From Bacillota bacterium (GTDB lineage Bacteria; Bacillota; Clostridia; Lachnospirales; Lachnospiraceae), in assembly GCA_023450835.1 (NCBI GenBank), contig JAEXGM010000042.1:1-30204 (forward strand): 30,204 nucleotides of DNA. Direction: 5' to 3'. Under the pieces are notes generated by a model, which ran no database searches, was not told the DNA's origin, and saw nothing but the letters and a program-made list of their open reading frames with translations. Of this stretch, positions 6,927-14,964 are shown piece after piece. The translations under genes and the position numbers were made by a program. Each line of letters begins with the position of its first letter. The stretch's first letter is position 1.

Positions 6927-6997
6927 GGGCTGCTGCAAAAAAAGCCTTGCGGAGCGTGAGGCAGGTCATATTCCGCAAGGCTTTTTTGCAACAGCCC
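6927..6997 (-). terminator. Terminator of the M32 peptidase gene (probably bidirectional)
   Basis: Outer plus inner stem: 6927-6953 pairs with 6972-6997 (GGGCTG...CAGCCC outside, GCCTTGCGGA with TCCGCAAGGC inside), with one mismatch and a one-base length difference in the A/T tract. On the minus strand the inner stem is followed by seven T. It begins 18 bases after the peptidase stop. Confidence 0.8.
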
Positions 6998-7015
6998 ATA
7001 GTGTTTGTACTTATA

Positions 7016-8518
7016 TTAAAGTTGATATAATTTCGTGTATTTATCGGTCAGGTAGGACACATAATAATCTGCATTCAAGTCTTCCTGCATCATATCATTT
7101 AATAGTTCAGAAGTGTTCTTTGTAGCGCCGTATTTATGAATATGCTCTTTCAGGAACTCTACCACAGGAGCAAGGTTTCCTTGTTTTAAATAATCTTCTA
7201 CAGGAAGTTCCTTTTCCATAAAATAATAGATCTGTGCTGCGATTGCACTTCCCAAAGCATAGGAAGGGAAGTATCCGAAGTTACCGCAGGACCAGTGAAT
7301 ATCCTGCAGGATACCTTCGGCGTCATTTGAAGGCTCAATTCCCAGATATTCTTTATATTTTTGGTTCCATATGGCAGGAAGGTCCTTTACTTCTGCATTT
7401 CCTTCAAAAATCATCTTTTCGATTTCATAACGGATTATAATATGAAGAGAATAGGACAGTTCATCTGCTTCCGTACGGATGAGGCTTAATTCTGACTTAT
7501 TGATTCCGGCTACAAACTGCTCCAGGGAGATATCACTTAATTGTTCCGGAAAATATTCCACTAATTTAGGATACACAGGAACCCAGAAGGCTTTGCTTCT
7601 TCCTAACATGTTTTCGAAGAAGCGTGACTGGGACTCATGAATTCCCATGGAACTGCCCCCGCCTACCGGTGTAAGGGTAATGGCATCATCAATATTCATT
7701 TCATAGATACCATGTCCGCTTTCATGTATGACAGAGAAGATGGAGCTTTCCAGGTTATCAGGATAAAGATGAGTAGTTATTCTTACATCTTTATTATGAA
7801 GGTTTGTGGTAAAGGGATGGGCACTTTCAGCCAGAACACCTTTGGTATAATTAAACCCAACATAAGAACTGATGAATTTGGCAAAAGCCATCTGCCTGTC
7901 TTTATCAAAAATCTGATAATTATAGGACTTGTCAATCAAATCTTTTTTATCGGTAACCTGCTTTAATAATGGCACAAGGGAAGCTTTTACTTCATTGAAG
8001 AAGATGTCCAGTTTTTCCATAGAAAAACCTTCTTCATAATCATCTAAAAGAATGTCATAGAGCTTTTTATCGTCCTTTTTACGGTAACCTGCAAATTTCT
8101 TTTGATAATCTATAATTTCTGCCAGAGTGGGAGCAAATTCTTCAAAGGATTTATTTTGCTTTGCCTTTGCCCAAACTCCCGGTGCCTTTGCAATTAATTC
8201 GTTGTATGCCCGGTACTCCGCAGGAGGAATGGTCTCCATCTGATCATAGGATTTCTTCATGTTCTTTACAATTGCTTTCTGGTTGAAGTCTAAGTCAGCA
8301 TTTTCAGCACCTGCAAGTACGTTAAGCAGCTCCTTTACCTCATCGTTAATCATAGCTTTAAAATATTCACCGGATATAACACCAATAGCCTTAGCGGTAT
8401 TTTCTGAGGCAGCCTCCGGTGCCAGAGTTTCGTTATCCCATTCAAATAAGGTTAAGGCCTGGCGGAAAGATATTATTTTTTCAATATATTCACATAATTT
8501 CTCGTAGGTTTTATTCAT
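7016..8518 (-). CDS. M32-family metallocarboxypeptidase (carboxypeptidase Taq type)
   Basis: This 500-residue zinc enzyme removes C-terminal residues from peptides in the cytoplasm. The zinc site is clear: HESGH at 265-269 (the HEXXH motif) and the third ligand in HESQSRF (Glu295). The family motifs HPFT (234-237) and DVRITT (244-249) are also present. The length is exactly that of the family, and there is no signal peptide. ATG 8518 is supported by AAAAAGGAGAATCT just upstream. The neighbour argH starts 223 bp downstream beyond a terminator, so the gene is probably its own unit. A role in using peptides imported by the Opp system nearby is plausible but not shown. Confidence 0.94.
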   Translation of the reverse strand: MNKTYEKLCEYIEKIISFRQALTLFEWDNETLAPEAASENTAKAIGVISGEYFKAMINDEVKELLNVLAGAENADLDFNQKAIVKNMKKSYDQMETIPPAEYRAYNELIAKAPGVWAKAKQNKSFEEFAPTLAEIIDYQKKFAGYRKKDDKKLYDILLDDYEEGFSMEKLDIFFNEVKASLVPLLKQVTDKKDLIDKSYNYQIFDKDRQMAFAKFISSYVGFNYTKGVLAESAHPFTTNLHNKDVRITTHLYPDNLESSIFSVIHESGHGIYEMNIDDAITLTPVGGGSSMGIHESQSRFFENMLGRSKAFWVPVYPKLVEYFPEQLSDISLEQFVAGINKSELSLIRTEADELSYSLHIIIRYEIEKMIFEGNAEVKDLPAIWNQKYKEYLGIEPSNDAEGILQDIHWSCGNFGYFPSYALGSAIAAQIYYFMEKELPVEDYLKQGNLAPVVEFLKEHIHKYGATKNTSELLNDMMQEDLNADYYVSYLTDKYTKLYQL

Positions 8519-8546
8519 AGATTCTCCTTTTTTATTATTTTTTTCC

Positions 8547-8576
8547 AGTATAACACAAGCGGCCTTTCCGTAGCAA
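8547..8576 (-). promoter_or_regulatory. Candidate promoter of the M32 peptidase gene
   Basis: On the minus strand TTGCTA (8576-8571), an 18-bp spacer and TATACT (8552-8547) resemble a sigma-A promoter; the start codon is at 8518. Confidence 0.5.
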
Positions 8577-8680
8577 CTTCAAAAGTACACGAAATGACGC
8601 ATTAAAATATAGGATTCCTCAGAAAATATAGAATATACAAAGGTTTTCGCGGCGCTATGAATACCTGCAAAGGGATTGTC

Positions 8681-8686
8681 TATAAT
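8681..8686 (+). promoter_or_regulatory. Candidate -10 box of the enolase promoter
   Basis: A perfect TATAAT lies 72 bases before the eno start. The -35 region at 17-bp spacing (TGAATA) is poor, so the assignment is tentative. Confidence 0.35.
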
Positions 8687-8757
8687 ATATAGCGTAGAAA
8701 AGTTGAAATTAATATAGAAACTATAAATGTATCGACAGGCAAGAAGGAGAAACCAGA

Positions 8758-10077
8758 ATGAAGAAGCATTTTGAGATTGAAAAGGTTACCGGAAGAGAAA
8801 TTTTAGATTCCAGAGGCAATCCCACAGTGGAAGTAGAAGTTTTATTGGCGGACGGAAGTATTGGAAGGGCGGCAGTTCCCTCCGGAGCGTCTACAGGAGC
8901 ATTCGAAGCAGTGGAATTAAGAGATAACGACAAGAAAAGATACCTTGGTAACGGCGTAAGAAAAGCAGTGGAAAACGTAAATAAGATCATTGCAAAGGAA
9001 ATAACAGGACTTAACGCACTGAATCAGGTAGAAGTTGATAAAAAGATGATTGAGGCGGATGGAACAGATAATAAAGGAAAGTTGGGAGCCAATGCAATCC
9101 TCGGGGCTTCCCTTGCAACAGCAAAAGCTGCTGCGGAAGCTTTACATTTACCTCTGTATCAGTATATCGGAGGAGTCAATGCGAAAGTTCTGCCCGTGCC
9201 TATGATGAATATTATCAATGGCGGCAAACATGCCGATTCCAGTCTTAATATCCAGGAATTTATGATTATGCCAATAGGCGCCAAATGCTTTAGCGAAGGG
9301 CTGGAATGGAGTACAACAGTATTTCATACCCTGAAGAAACTGTTAAAGAAAGAAGGATACGTCACAGCCGTTGGTGATGAAGGTGGATTTGCACCCAAAT
9401 TTAAAAGCGATGAAGAAGCCCTTAACTATATTGTAAAAGCAGTGGGAGAAGCAGGATTTGAGCCAGGCAAGGATTTTGGCATTGCTATGGATGTAGCTTC
9501 CACCGAGATGTTTGAGGAAGCAAAGAAAGCCGGCAGAGAAGGAGAGTACCTGTTCTGGAAGGCAGGGGAATATAAGAGTGTGGATGACATGATTGCCTAT
9601 ATGGAAGACTTGTGCACCAGATATCCGGTCATGTCCATTGAAGATGGTCTGGCGGAAGAAGATTTTATAGGATGGGAAAAGCTTACCAAGAGACTGGGCA
9701 GCAGGATTCAATTAGTAGGAGATGACTTATTTGTAACCAATACGAAGAGAATCAAGAAAGGAATCGACCTTGGAGTATCCAACTCCGTTCTGATTAAGTT
9801 TAATCAGATCGGTACCCTGACAGAAACCCTGGAAGCAATTGAAATGTCAAAAAACAATAAGTGGACAGCTATTGTATCTCACAGATCAGGGGAGACGGAA
9901 GATGTTACTCTGGCTGATATCGCAGTTGCGACCAATGCAGGACAGATAAAAACCGGTGCACCTTCCAGAAGTGACCGTGTGGCAAAATATAACAGACTGT
10001 TAAGAATTGAAGAGCAGTTAGGGGATGCGGCCGTATATCCGGGAAAAAATTGCTTTCAGGTAAAACCGGAAAAATAA
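8758..10077 (+). CDS. eno: Enolase (phosphopyruvate hydratase)
   Basis: This 439-residue glycolytic enzyme interconverts 2-phosphoglycerate and phosphoenolpyruvate. All key residues are present: Glu208 in GDEGG, magnesium ligands Asp245, Glu295 (SIEDGLAEEDF) and Asp322 (GDDLF), catalytic Lys347 in VLIKFNQIGTLTET, the SHRSGETED signature (374-382) and Lys398 in KTGAPSRSDR. The start ATG 8758 follows AGAAGGAG at good spacing. It is a single-gene unit followed by a hairpin at 10115-10140. It is not clustered with other glycolytic genes, unlike the gapA-pgk-tpi-pgm-eno arrangement of many Firmicutes. Confidence 0.98.
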   Translation: MKKHFEIEKVTGREILDSRGNPTVEVEVLLADGSIGRAAVPSGASTGAFEAVELRDNDKKRYLGNGVRKAVENVNKIIAKEITGLNALNQVEVDKKMIEADGTDNKGKLGANAILGASLATAKAAAEALHLPLYQYIGGVNAKVLPVPMMNIINGGKHADSSLNIQEFMIMPIGAKCFSEGLEWSTTVFHTLKKLLKKEGYVTAVGDEGGFAPKFKSDEEALNYIVKAVGEAGFEPGKDFGIAMDVASTEMFEEAKKAGREGEYLFWKAGEYKSVDDMIAYMEDLCTRYPVMSIEDGLAEEDFIGWEKLTKRLGSRIQLVGDDLFVTNTKRIKKGIDLGVSNSVLIKFNQIGTLTETLEAIEMSKNNKWTAIVSHRSGETEDVTLADIAVATNAGQIKTGAPSRSDRVAKYNRLLRIEEQLGDAAVYPGKNCFQVKPEK

Positions 10078-10114
10078 TGAGCGGAATTTATAAAGATTAA
10101 ATATGCAAAAAATT

Positions 10115-10140
10115 AAAGGGTACTCGTAAGAGTACCCTTT
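10115..10140 (-). terminator. Terminator between eno and the small orphan gene
   Basis: A perfect 11-bp stem (aaagggtactc / gagtacccttt) has a GTAA loop. On the minus strand it is followed by TTTAATTTTTT, making it a good terminator for the gene ending at 10147. On the plus strand the T tract is weak, but it may still stop eno transcripts. Confidence 0.8.
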
Positions 10141-10146
10141 AGAAAT

Positions 10147-10353
10147 TTATTGTTTCAGAGGAACTATAGTGGATTCTAATGTATTACAGCGGAACCCCTT
10201 AATAACATTGCCGCTTATCAGTTTATGGCTGTCTTTAGGGCATAAATCCACATCCATAGTATAGTTAAGATAGTCATAGATTGTACAGGCACCCTGCATA
10301 CTGTCATTATAGGGTGCTAAATCCCTTTTTTTGCGAAGTTCGTATGCGTCCAT
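10147..10353 (-). CDS. Small protein of unknown function
   Basis: This 68-residue protein begins MDAYELRKKRDLAPYNDSMQ and contains three cysteines (about residues 23, 38 and 56). It has no signal peptide, membrane segment or domain that I recognise. It is taken as real because AAAGGGATG precedes the ATG, a terminator follows its stop at once, and a plausible promoter lies upstream at 10454-10481. It is convergent with eno and divergent from the opp operon. No function is proposed. Confidence 0.6.
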   Translation of the reverse strand: MDAYELRKKRDLAPYNDSMQGACTIYDYLNYTMDVDLCPKDSHKLISGNVIKGFRCNTLESTIVPLKQ

Positions 10354-10453
10354 AAGATCATCCCTTTTCTCTTTTGATATTTTGTATTATTGTATTCGCT
10401 CTCTTTTTGAAGCTTAGAAATTAAAGGTTTATTTATTGGTTTCCTATAATATT

Positions 10454-10481
10454 ATTATACTGAATTTTTATAATTTATCAA
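10454..10481 (-). promoter_or_regulatory. Candidate promoter of the small orphan gene
   Basis: On the minus strand TTGATA (10481-10476), a 16-bp spacer and TATAAT (10459-10454) would give a leader of about 90 nt. The 500-bp gap 10354-10854 is AT-rich and, besides this site, holds the opp promoter (10609) and leader hairpin (10709). Confidence 0.5.
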
Positions 10482-10608
10482 TTGCTAAATCATTAAAATA
10501 TTAAGAATAAATATTTATTATATGTATTAAATATTCAGAAACCCAGTGCTTTAGCGGTTTGAAGCGATAATGGAAAAAACTTCAATACATTAATGTATTA
10601 TGTTTTGC

Positions 10609-10637
10609 TTGACAAATCAATTGAATTATACTATTCT
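10609..10637 (+). promoter_or_regulatory. Promoter of the opp operon
   Basis: TTGACA (10609-10614), a 17-bp spacer and TATTCT (10632-10637) predict a start near 10644 and a leader of about 210 nt before oppB. Confidence 0.75.
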
Positions 10638-10708
10638 AACTACGTTGATATATACCTTTTATTATTACTGTATATATTTTTGAAAATAACATACATATAA
10701 GAAGATTG

Positions 10709-10765
10709 AGTCTGCACAATGGCGTGTATACATGTATTTTACATGGTAGAAGTGCGGCTTTTTTT
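10709..10765 (+). terminator. Terminator-like hairpin in the opp leader (possible attenuator)
   Basis: AGTCTGCAC (10709-10717) pairs with GTGCGGCTT (10752-10760; 8 of 9 positions counting G-U) around an inner CATGTA-TTT-TACATG hairpin, followed by T7 (10759-10765). It lies between the promoter and oppB, so transcription must pass it. I recognise no known riboswitch fold in front of it. Confidence 0.55.
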
Positions 10766-10854
10766 ATTATAATTGTAAAAATACAGGACATAATATTCTT
10801 ACAGGTGTGATATATCATCGAGTAAACAAATTTGTAGAAGGTAGGTCATTTTGT

Positions 10855-11772
10855 ATGGGTAGATACATACTTAAAAGAGTGGGTGCAGCAGTGGTAACTA
10901 TTTTTATTGTTGCAACGATCACATTTTTCCTGATGAACTTGGTGCCAGGCGGTCCATTTGTTGCAGAAAAATCAATTAGTAAGCAGGCTCAGGCTGCTCT
11001 AAATGAGAAATTCGGTTTGGATAAACCGCTGATAATTCAATATAAAAATTACCTGGTAAATGCTGTTCACGGTGATTTCGGTCTGAGTTTAAAACAGCGC
11101 GGACGTACTGTTACAGGTATTATTTCGAGTAAATTCCCGGTTTCCGCAAGACTTGGCGGATTATCGGTTCTTGTTGCCATCCTGGTTGGTATTCCCTTAG
11201 GATGTTTGGCAGCTATTAATAGAGGAAAGTGGCTTGATAACTTTATTATAGTCATTGCTACCTGCGGTATAGCGGTGCCGAGTTTTGTAATTTGTACGGT
11301 GGGCATGTATATCTTTGGTGTACATTTAAAACTGCTCCCTACATTTGGCTTGAATACACCCGCTCATTATATATTGCCTGTTTTTGCCCTTGCTTTTTAT
11401 CCTACGGCATATATTACAAGACTTATGCGTTCTTCCATGCTGGATGTTATCGGACAGGATTATATCCGTACCTCCAAAGCAAAAGGTGTATCCCAGTTTT
11501 TATCACTTTTTAAGCATGCCCTGCGTAATGCGGTATTGCCGGTAGTAACCTATGTTGGTCCTCTTTTAGCTTATACCCTGACAGGTAGTTTTATTGTTGA
11601 AAAGATATTTGTTATTCCGGGTCTTGGCGGCCAGTTTGTAAGTTCTATTACAAACCGTGATTATACCGTTATTATGGGAACCACTATATGTCTTGCAACA
11701 TTAGTCATCGTAATGAATACGATCGTGGATATTCTTTATAAGATAATTGATCCACGTATTCAGCTGAATTAG
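10855..11772 (+). CDS. oppB: Oligopeptide ABC transporter permease OppB
   Basis: This 305-residue membrane protein forms half of the peptide channel. It begins MGRYILKRVGAAVVTIFIVATITF, the usual OppB/DppB opening with a first membrane helix, followed by the characteristic PGGPF motif and an extracellular stretch (LNEKFGLDKPLIIQYKNYL, about 50-68). The core has about five more helices and the EAA-type loop RTSKAKGVSQFLSLFKHALRNAVLP, which docks on the ATPases (given for position, about 215-239). ATG 10855 is preferred to an in-frame GTG at 10807 because GAAGGTAGGT precedes it and the protein then has the normal family start. It is first of five genes in the order oppBCDFA, with 12 bp to oppC. 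Confidence 0.95.
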   Translation: MGRYILKRVGAAVVTIFIVATITFFLMNLVPGGPFVAEKSISKQAQAALNEKFGLDKPLIIQYKNYLVNAVHGDFGLSLKQRGRTVTGIISSKFPVSARLGGLSVLVAILVGIPLGCLAAINRGKWLDNFIIVIATCGIAVPSFVICTVGMYIFGVHLKLLPTFGLNTPAHYILPVFALAFYPTAYITRLMRSSMLDVIGQDYIRTSKAKGVSQFLSLFKHALRNAVLPVVTYVGPLLAYTLTGSFIVEKIFVIPGLGGQFVSSITNRDYTVIMGTTICLATLVIVMNTIVDILYKIIDPRIQLN

Positions 11773-11784
11773 GAGGAGTTTGAA

Positions 11785-12828
11785 ATGAAGAATAAGAACA
11801 TACTTAGTTTTCAGTTGAATGTGGATGATTTTCTGCCTGCGACTGATGAGGAAAAGCAAAGCCTTGTGCTCATGCGCCCCGGTGTAAGCTTTTGGAAAGA
11901 TGCACTGCGCCGTTTATATAAAAACAAAGTAGCTATGGTAAGTCTTGCCGTAATTATATTTATTATGATTTTTTCCTTTGTTATTCCAAGTGTTTATCCA
12001 TATAAATATGACCAGCAGATTCAAGGGTCTGAATATCTTAAGCCCATGACTTTTTCCAAACAGGAAATTTCTCTGAAGGATGCCGGCCAAAAGGTATTCC
12101 CACATATTTTAGGAACGGATAATCTTGGACGTGATTATGCAGTTCGTGTAATGATGGGAAGCCGTATTTCACTGCTTGTAGGTTTGATTGCATCAGCCCT
12201 TATCTTAATTATCGGTTCCACCTTCGGATCCGTAGCCGGTTTCTTTGGCGGCTGGGTCGATATGATTATGATGCGTCTTGCGGATATCGTCTATACAATA
12301 CCGGATATCCTTTTAATTGTATTAATATCCTTTGCTATTAGAACGCCTATGGAGAATCTTGCTATGAAGCCGGGATTTCACTGGATTCAGGTAATTGGTG
12401 TTAACTTAATCAGTATTTTCCTGGTATTTGCTCTTCTTTACTGGGTAGGTATGGCCAGAATTGTACGAAGCCAGGTCCTTACCTTAAAACAGAGTGAATA
12501 TGTAACCGCTGCCAGAGCATTAGGCGCTTCCAGCGGCCGTATCATCAGAAAACACTTACTTACCAATTGTATTGGTACTTTAATTGTTACTACAACCTTA
12601 CAGATTCCCTCCTCCATTTTTACGGAAAGCTTCTTAAGCTTCCTTGGATTAGGTGTAGCCATTCCCTTACCTTCTTTGGGCTCTTTGGCAAGTGACGCTG
12701 TTAACGGATTGAATTCCTATCCGTATTTGTTGCTGGCACCTGCAATTGTAATCAGTCTTATCATTCTCAGCTTTAACCTGTTAGGTGATGGTCTGAGAGA
12801 TGCATTTGATCCAAAAATGAAGAGTTAA
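11785..12828 (+). CDS. oppC: Oligopeptide ABC transporter permease OppC
   Basis: This 347-residue partner of OppB has a longer cytoplasmic N-terminus (about 45 residues), then a first helix (about 50-70), an extracellular stretch and five further helices. The family motifs LGTDNLGRDYAVRVMMGSR (about 109-127) and the EAA loop AARALGASSGRIIRKHLLTN (about 238-257) are present; the latter binds OppD/OppF. The protein is longer than the typical ~300 residues because of an extended segment between helix 1 and the LGTD motif (YPYKYDQQIQGSEYLKPM region). GAGGAG lies just before ATG 11785. Confidence 0.95.
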   Translation: MKNKNILSFQLNVDDFLPATDEEKQSLVLMRPGVSFWKDALRRLYKNKVAMVSLAVIIFIMIFSFVIPSVYPYKYDQQIQGSEYLKPMTFSKQEISLKDAGQKVFPHILGTDNLGRDYAVRVMMGSRISLLVGLIASALILIIGSTFGSVAGFFGGWVDMIMMRLADIVYTIPDILLIVLISFAIRTPMENLAMKPGFHWIQVIGVNLISIFLVFALLYWVGMARIVRSQVLTLKQSEYVTAARALGASSGRIIRKHLLTNCIGTLIVTTTLQIPSSIFTESFLSFLGLGVAIPLPSLGSLASDAVNGLNSYPYLLLAPAIVISLIILSFNLLGDGLRDAFDPKMKS

Positions 12829-12847
12829 GTGAAATGAGGACAATAAT

Positions 12848-13846
12848 ATGAGTGAATATTTAGTAGATATACAAAATGAACGACTCTCCTTTTTTACACC
12901 TGCAGGTGAAGTAAAATCCTTAAATGATGTTTCATTTAAAGTTGCAGAAGGAGAAGTATTAGGTATAGTAGGCGAAAGTGGTTCCGGTAAATCCGTAACT
13001 GCATACAGCCTTATGGGCCTGACAGCACATCCCGGCAGAATAATCGGCGGTGATTTGCATTTTAACGGTCATCACATTAATAAGATGACTGAGCGTGAGA
13101 TGCGTAAGATAAGAGGAAATGAAGTATCTATTATCTTTCAGGACCCTATGACAAGTCTTAACCCCGTATTTACCATCGGCAATCAGATTATGGAAGCAAT
13201 TCTTCTGCATACCGATAAGAATAAAAAACAAGCCCATGACCGTGCCAAGGAACTTTTGTCACTGGTTGGAATCAATGAACCGGAGAAGCGTTTGAAGCAA
13301 TATCCTCACGAACTTTCCGGTGGTATGCGCCAGCGTGTTATGATCGCTATGGCACTTGCCTGTGAGCCCAAGCTCCTGATTGCAGATGAACCTACAACAG
13401 CCTTGGATGTTACTATTCAGGCACAGATTCTGGAGCTTATGACAGAATTAAAACAGAAATTAGGTATGGCAATTATCCTGATTACACATGATCTGGGAGT
13501 AGTAGCCGGTATGTGTGACCGTATTGCCGTAATGTATGCCGGTAAAGTAGTAGAGACCGGAACTACTGACGATATATTTTACCATCCGTCCCATGAGTAT
13601 ACAAAAGGCTTACTCCTCAGTGTTCCCAACCTGAATGATACGGAGCACAAGAAGCTGGTTCCCATTGAAGGTCAGCCGGTGGATATGCTTAATCCGCCAG
13701 CAGGATGTCCTTTTGCACCCCGCTGCAATTCCTGTATGAAAATTTGTCTGCGTACAATGCCAGAGTATACTGATTTGGGCAATGATCATCACAGTGCATG
13801 CTGGCTGCTAGATAAGGCTAAATTTGAAGGGAAGGTGCAAGAGTAA
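12848..13846 (+). CDS. oppD: Oligopeptide ABC transporter ATPase OppD
   Basis: This 332-residue ATPase is one of two that drive peptide import. Walker A is GESGSGKS (42-49), the Q-loop is in IIFQDPMTSLNPVF, the signature is LSGGMRQR, Walker B is LLIADEPTTALD and the switch histidine is in LITHDLG. The C-terminal oligopeptide extension carries the cysteine cluster PAGCPFAPRCNSCMKICL, which in some Opp/Dpp ATPases binds an iron-sulfur cluster. GAGGA precedes ATG 12848. The stop codon overlaps the oppF start by one base (TAATG), indicating translational coupling. Confidence 0.96.
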   Translation: MSEYLVDIQNERLSFFTPAGEVKSLNDVSFKVAEGEVLGIVGESGSGKSVTAYSLMGLTAHPGRIIGGDLHFNGHHINKMTEREMRKIRGNEVSIIFQDPMTSLNPVFTIGNQIMEAILLHTDKNKKQAHDRAKELLSLVGINEPEKRLKQYPHELSGGMRQRVMIAMALACEPKLLIADEPTTALDVTIQAQILELMTELKQKLGMAIILITHDLGVVAGMCDRIAVMYAGKVVETGTTDDIFYHPSHEYTKGLLLSVPNLNDTEHKKLVPIEGQPVDMLNPPAGCPFAPRCNSCMKICLRTMPEYTDLGNDHHSACWLLDKAKFEGKVQE

Positions 13847-14823
13847 TGGAAAATAAAAAGCTAATTGAGGTAGAGCACCTTAAACAGTATTTTCCCGTCC
13901 ATGGCAAAGGATATTTTGATAAAAGATATGTAAAAGCAGTTGATGATGTTTCATTCTTTGTAAATAAAGGTGAGACGCTTGGTTTGGTAGGTGAGTCAGG
14001 CTGCGGTAAGACAACAACCGGACGTACGCTGCTTCGTCTCCATGAACCCACAGAGGGTAAAATAATTTATGACGGAAAAGATATTACCCATGTTAATATG
14101 TTGCCATATAGAAGAAAAATGCAGATCGTTTTCCAGGATCCATACGCCAGTCTGGACCCTCGTATGACAGTAGGCGATATTGTAGGTGAAGCTATCGATA
14201 TACATAAATTAGCTTCTAATCCGAAAGAACGCCGTGACCGCATTGTAGAATTATTAAGTCTGGTAGGACTTAATACGGAACATGCTAATCGTTATCCTCA
14301 CGAATTCTCCGGCGGACAGCGTCAGCGTGTCGGAATTGCCCGTGCACTGGCAGTTAATCCGGAATTCATCGTATGTGATGAACCGATTTCAGCTCTGGAT
14401 GTATCCATTCAGGCACAGGTAGTAAACATGTTTGAAGAACTTCAGCAGAATATGGGGCTTACTTACCTTTTCATCTCCCATAATCTGAGTGTTGTTAAGC
14501 ATATATCTAACCGTATCGGTGTTATGTACCTCGGTAAAATGGTGGAATTGGCTGACAGCAAGGAGCTTACTTTCCACAGTGTTCATCCTTACACCAGAAG
14601 TTTGATTTCTGCTATTCCCGTTGCTGACCCTGTAACTACCAGGGAGAGTAACCGTATTGTTTTAAAAGGCGATGTACCAAGCCCGGTATATCCTCCTTCA
14701 GGATGCCGTTTCCGTACCCGCTGTCCTTATGCGGATGAACGTTGTGCGGCAGAAGAACCGGCATGGAAAGAAGTTTCTCCGAACCATTATGCTGCTTGTC
14801 ATCACCTTGATAGAGTGCTGTAA
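13846..14823 (+). CDS. oppF: Oligopeptide ABC transporter ATPase OppF
   Basis: This 325-residue ATPase pairs with OppD. Walker A is GESGCGKTT, the Q-loop region is IVFQDPYASLDPRM, the signature is FSGGQRQR, Walker B is FIVCDEPISALD and the switch histidine is in FISHNLS. The C-terminal extension again ends in a cysteine cluster (PSGCRFRTRCPYADERCAAE), as in OppD. The ATG overlaps the last base of the oppD stop. After its stop there is a 141-bp gap with two small hairpins before oppA, which may allow separate control of the binding protein. Confidence 0.96.
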   Translation: MENKKLIEVEHLKQYFPVHGKGYFDKRYVKAVDDVSFFVNKGETLGLVGESGCGKTTTGRTLLRLHEPTEGKIIYDGKDITHVNMLPYRRKMQIVFQDPYASLDPRMTVGDIVGEAIDIHKLASNPKERRDRIVELLSLVGLNTEHANRYPHEFSGGQRQRVGIARALAVNPEFIVCDEPISALDVSIQAQVVNMFEELQQNMGLTYLFISHNLSVVKHISNRIGVMYLGKMVELADSKELTFHSVHPYTRSLISAIPVADPVTTRESNRIVLKGDVPSPVYPPSGCRFRTRCPYADERCAAEEPAWKEVSPNHYAACHHLDRVL

Positions 14824-14833
14824 ATTATTAAAA

Positions 14834-14858
14834 GGTATAATCGGCTTAAATTTATACC
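14834..14858 (+). other. Short hairpin after oppF
   Basis: ggtataa (14834-14840) pairs with ttatacc (14852-14858) around an 11-base loop. No T run follows, so it is more likely an mRNA processing or stability element between oppF and oppA than a strong terminator. Confidence 0.4.
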
Positions 14859-14964
14859 TGTGAAATCCTCGCACTCCCCGCGTATCAGCAATAATTAATA
14901 TGCATCCAATCCCACCATTTTTATGATGGATTGAATATAAAATTAAAAAATAAGGAGGAAATTT

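Noticed and set aside
9343..9711. 122-codon frame opposite enolase
   Set aside because: It is antisense to a conserved gene, with no family resemblance and no start signals.
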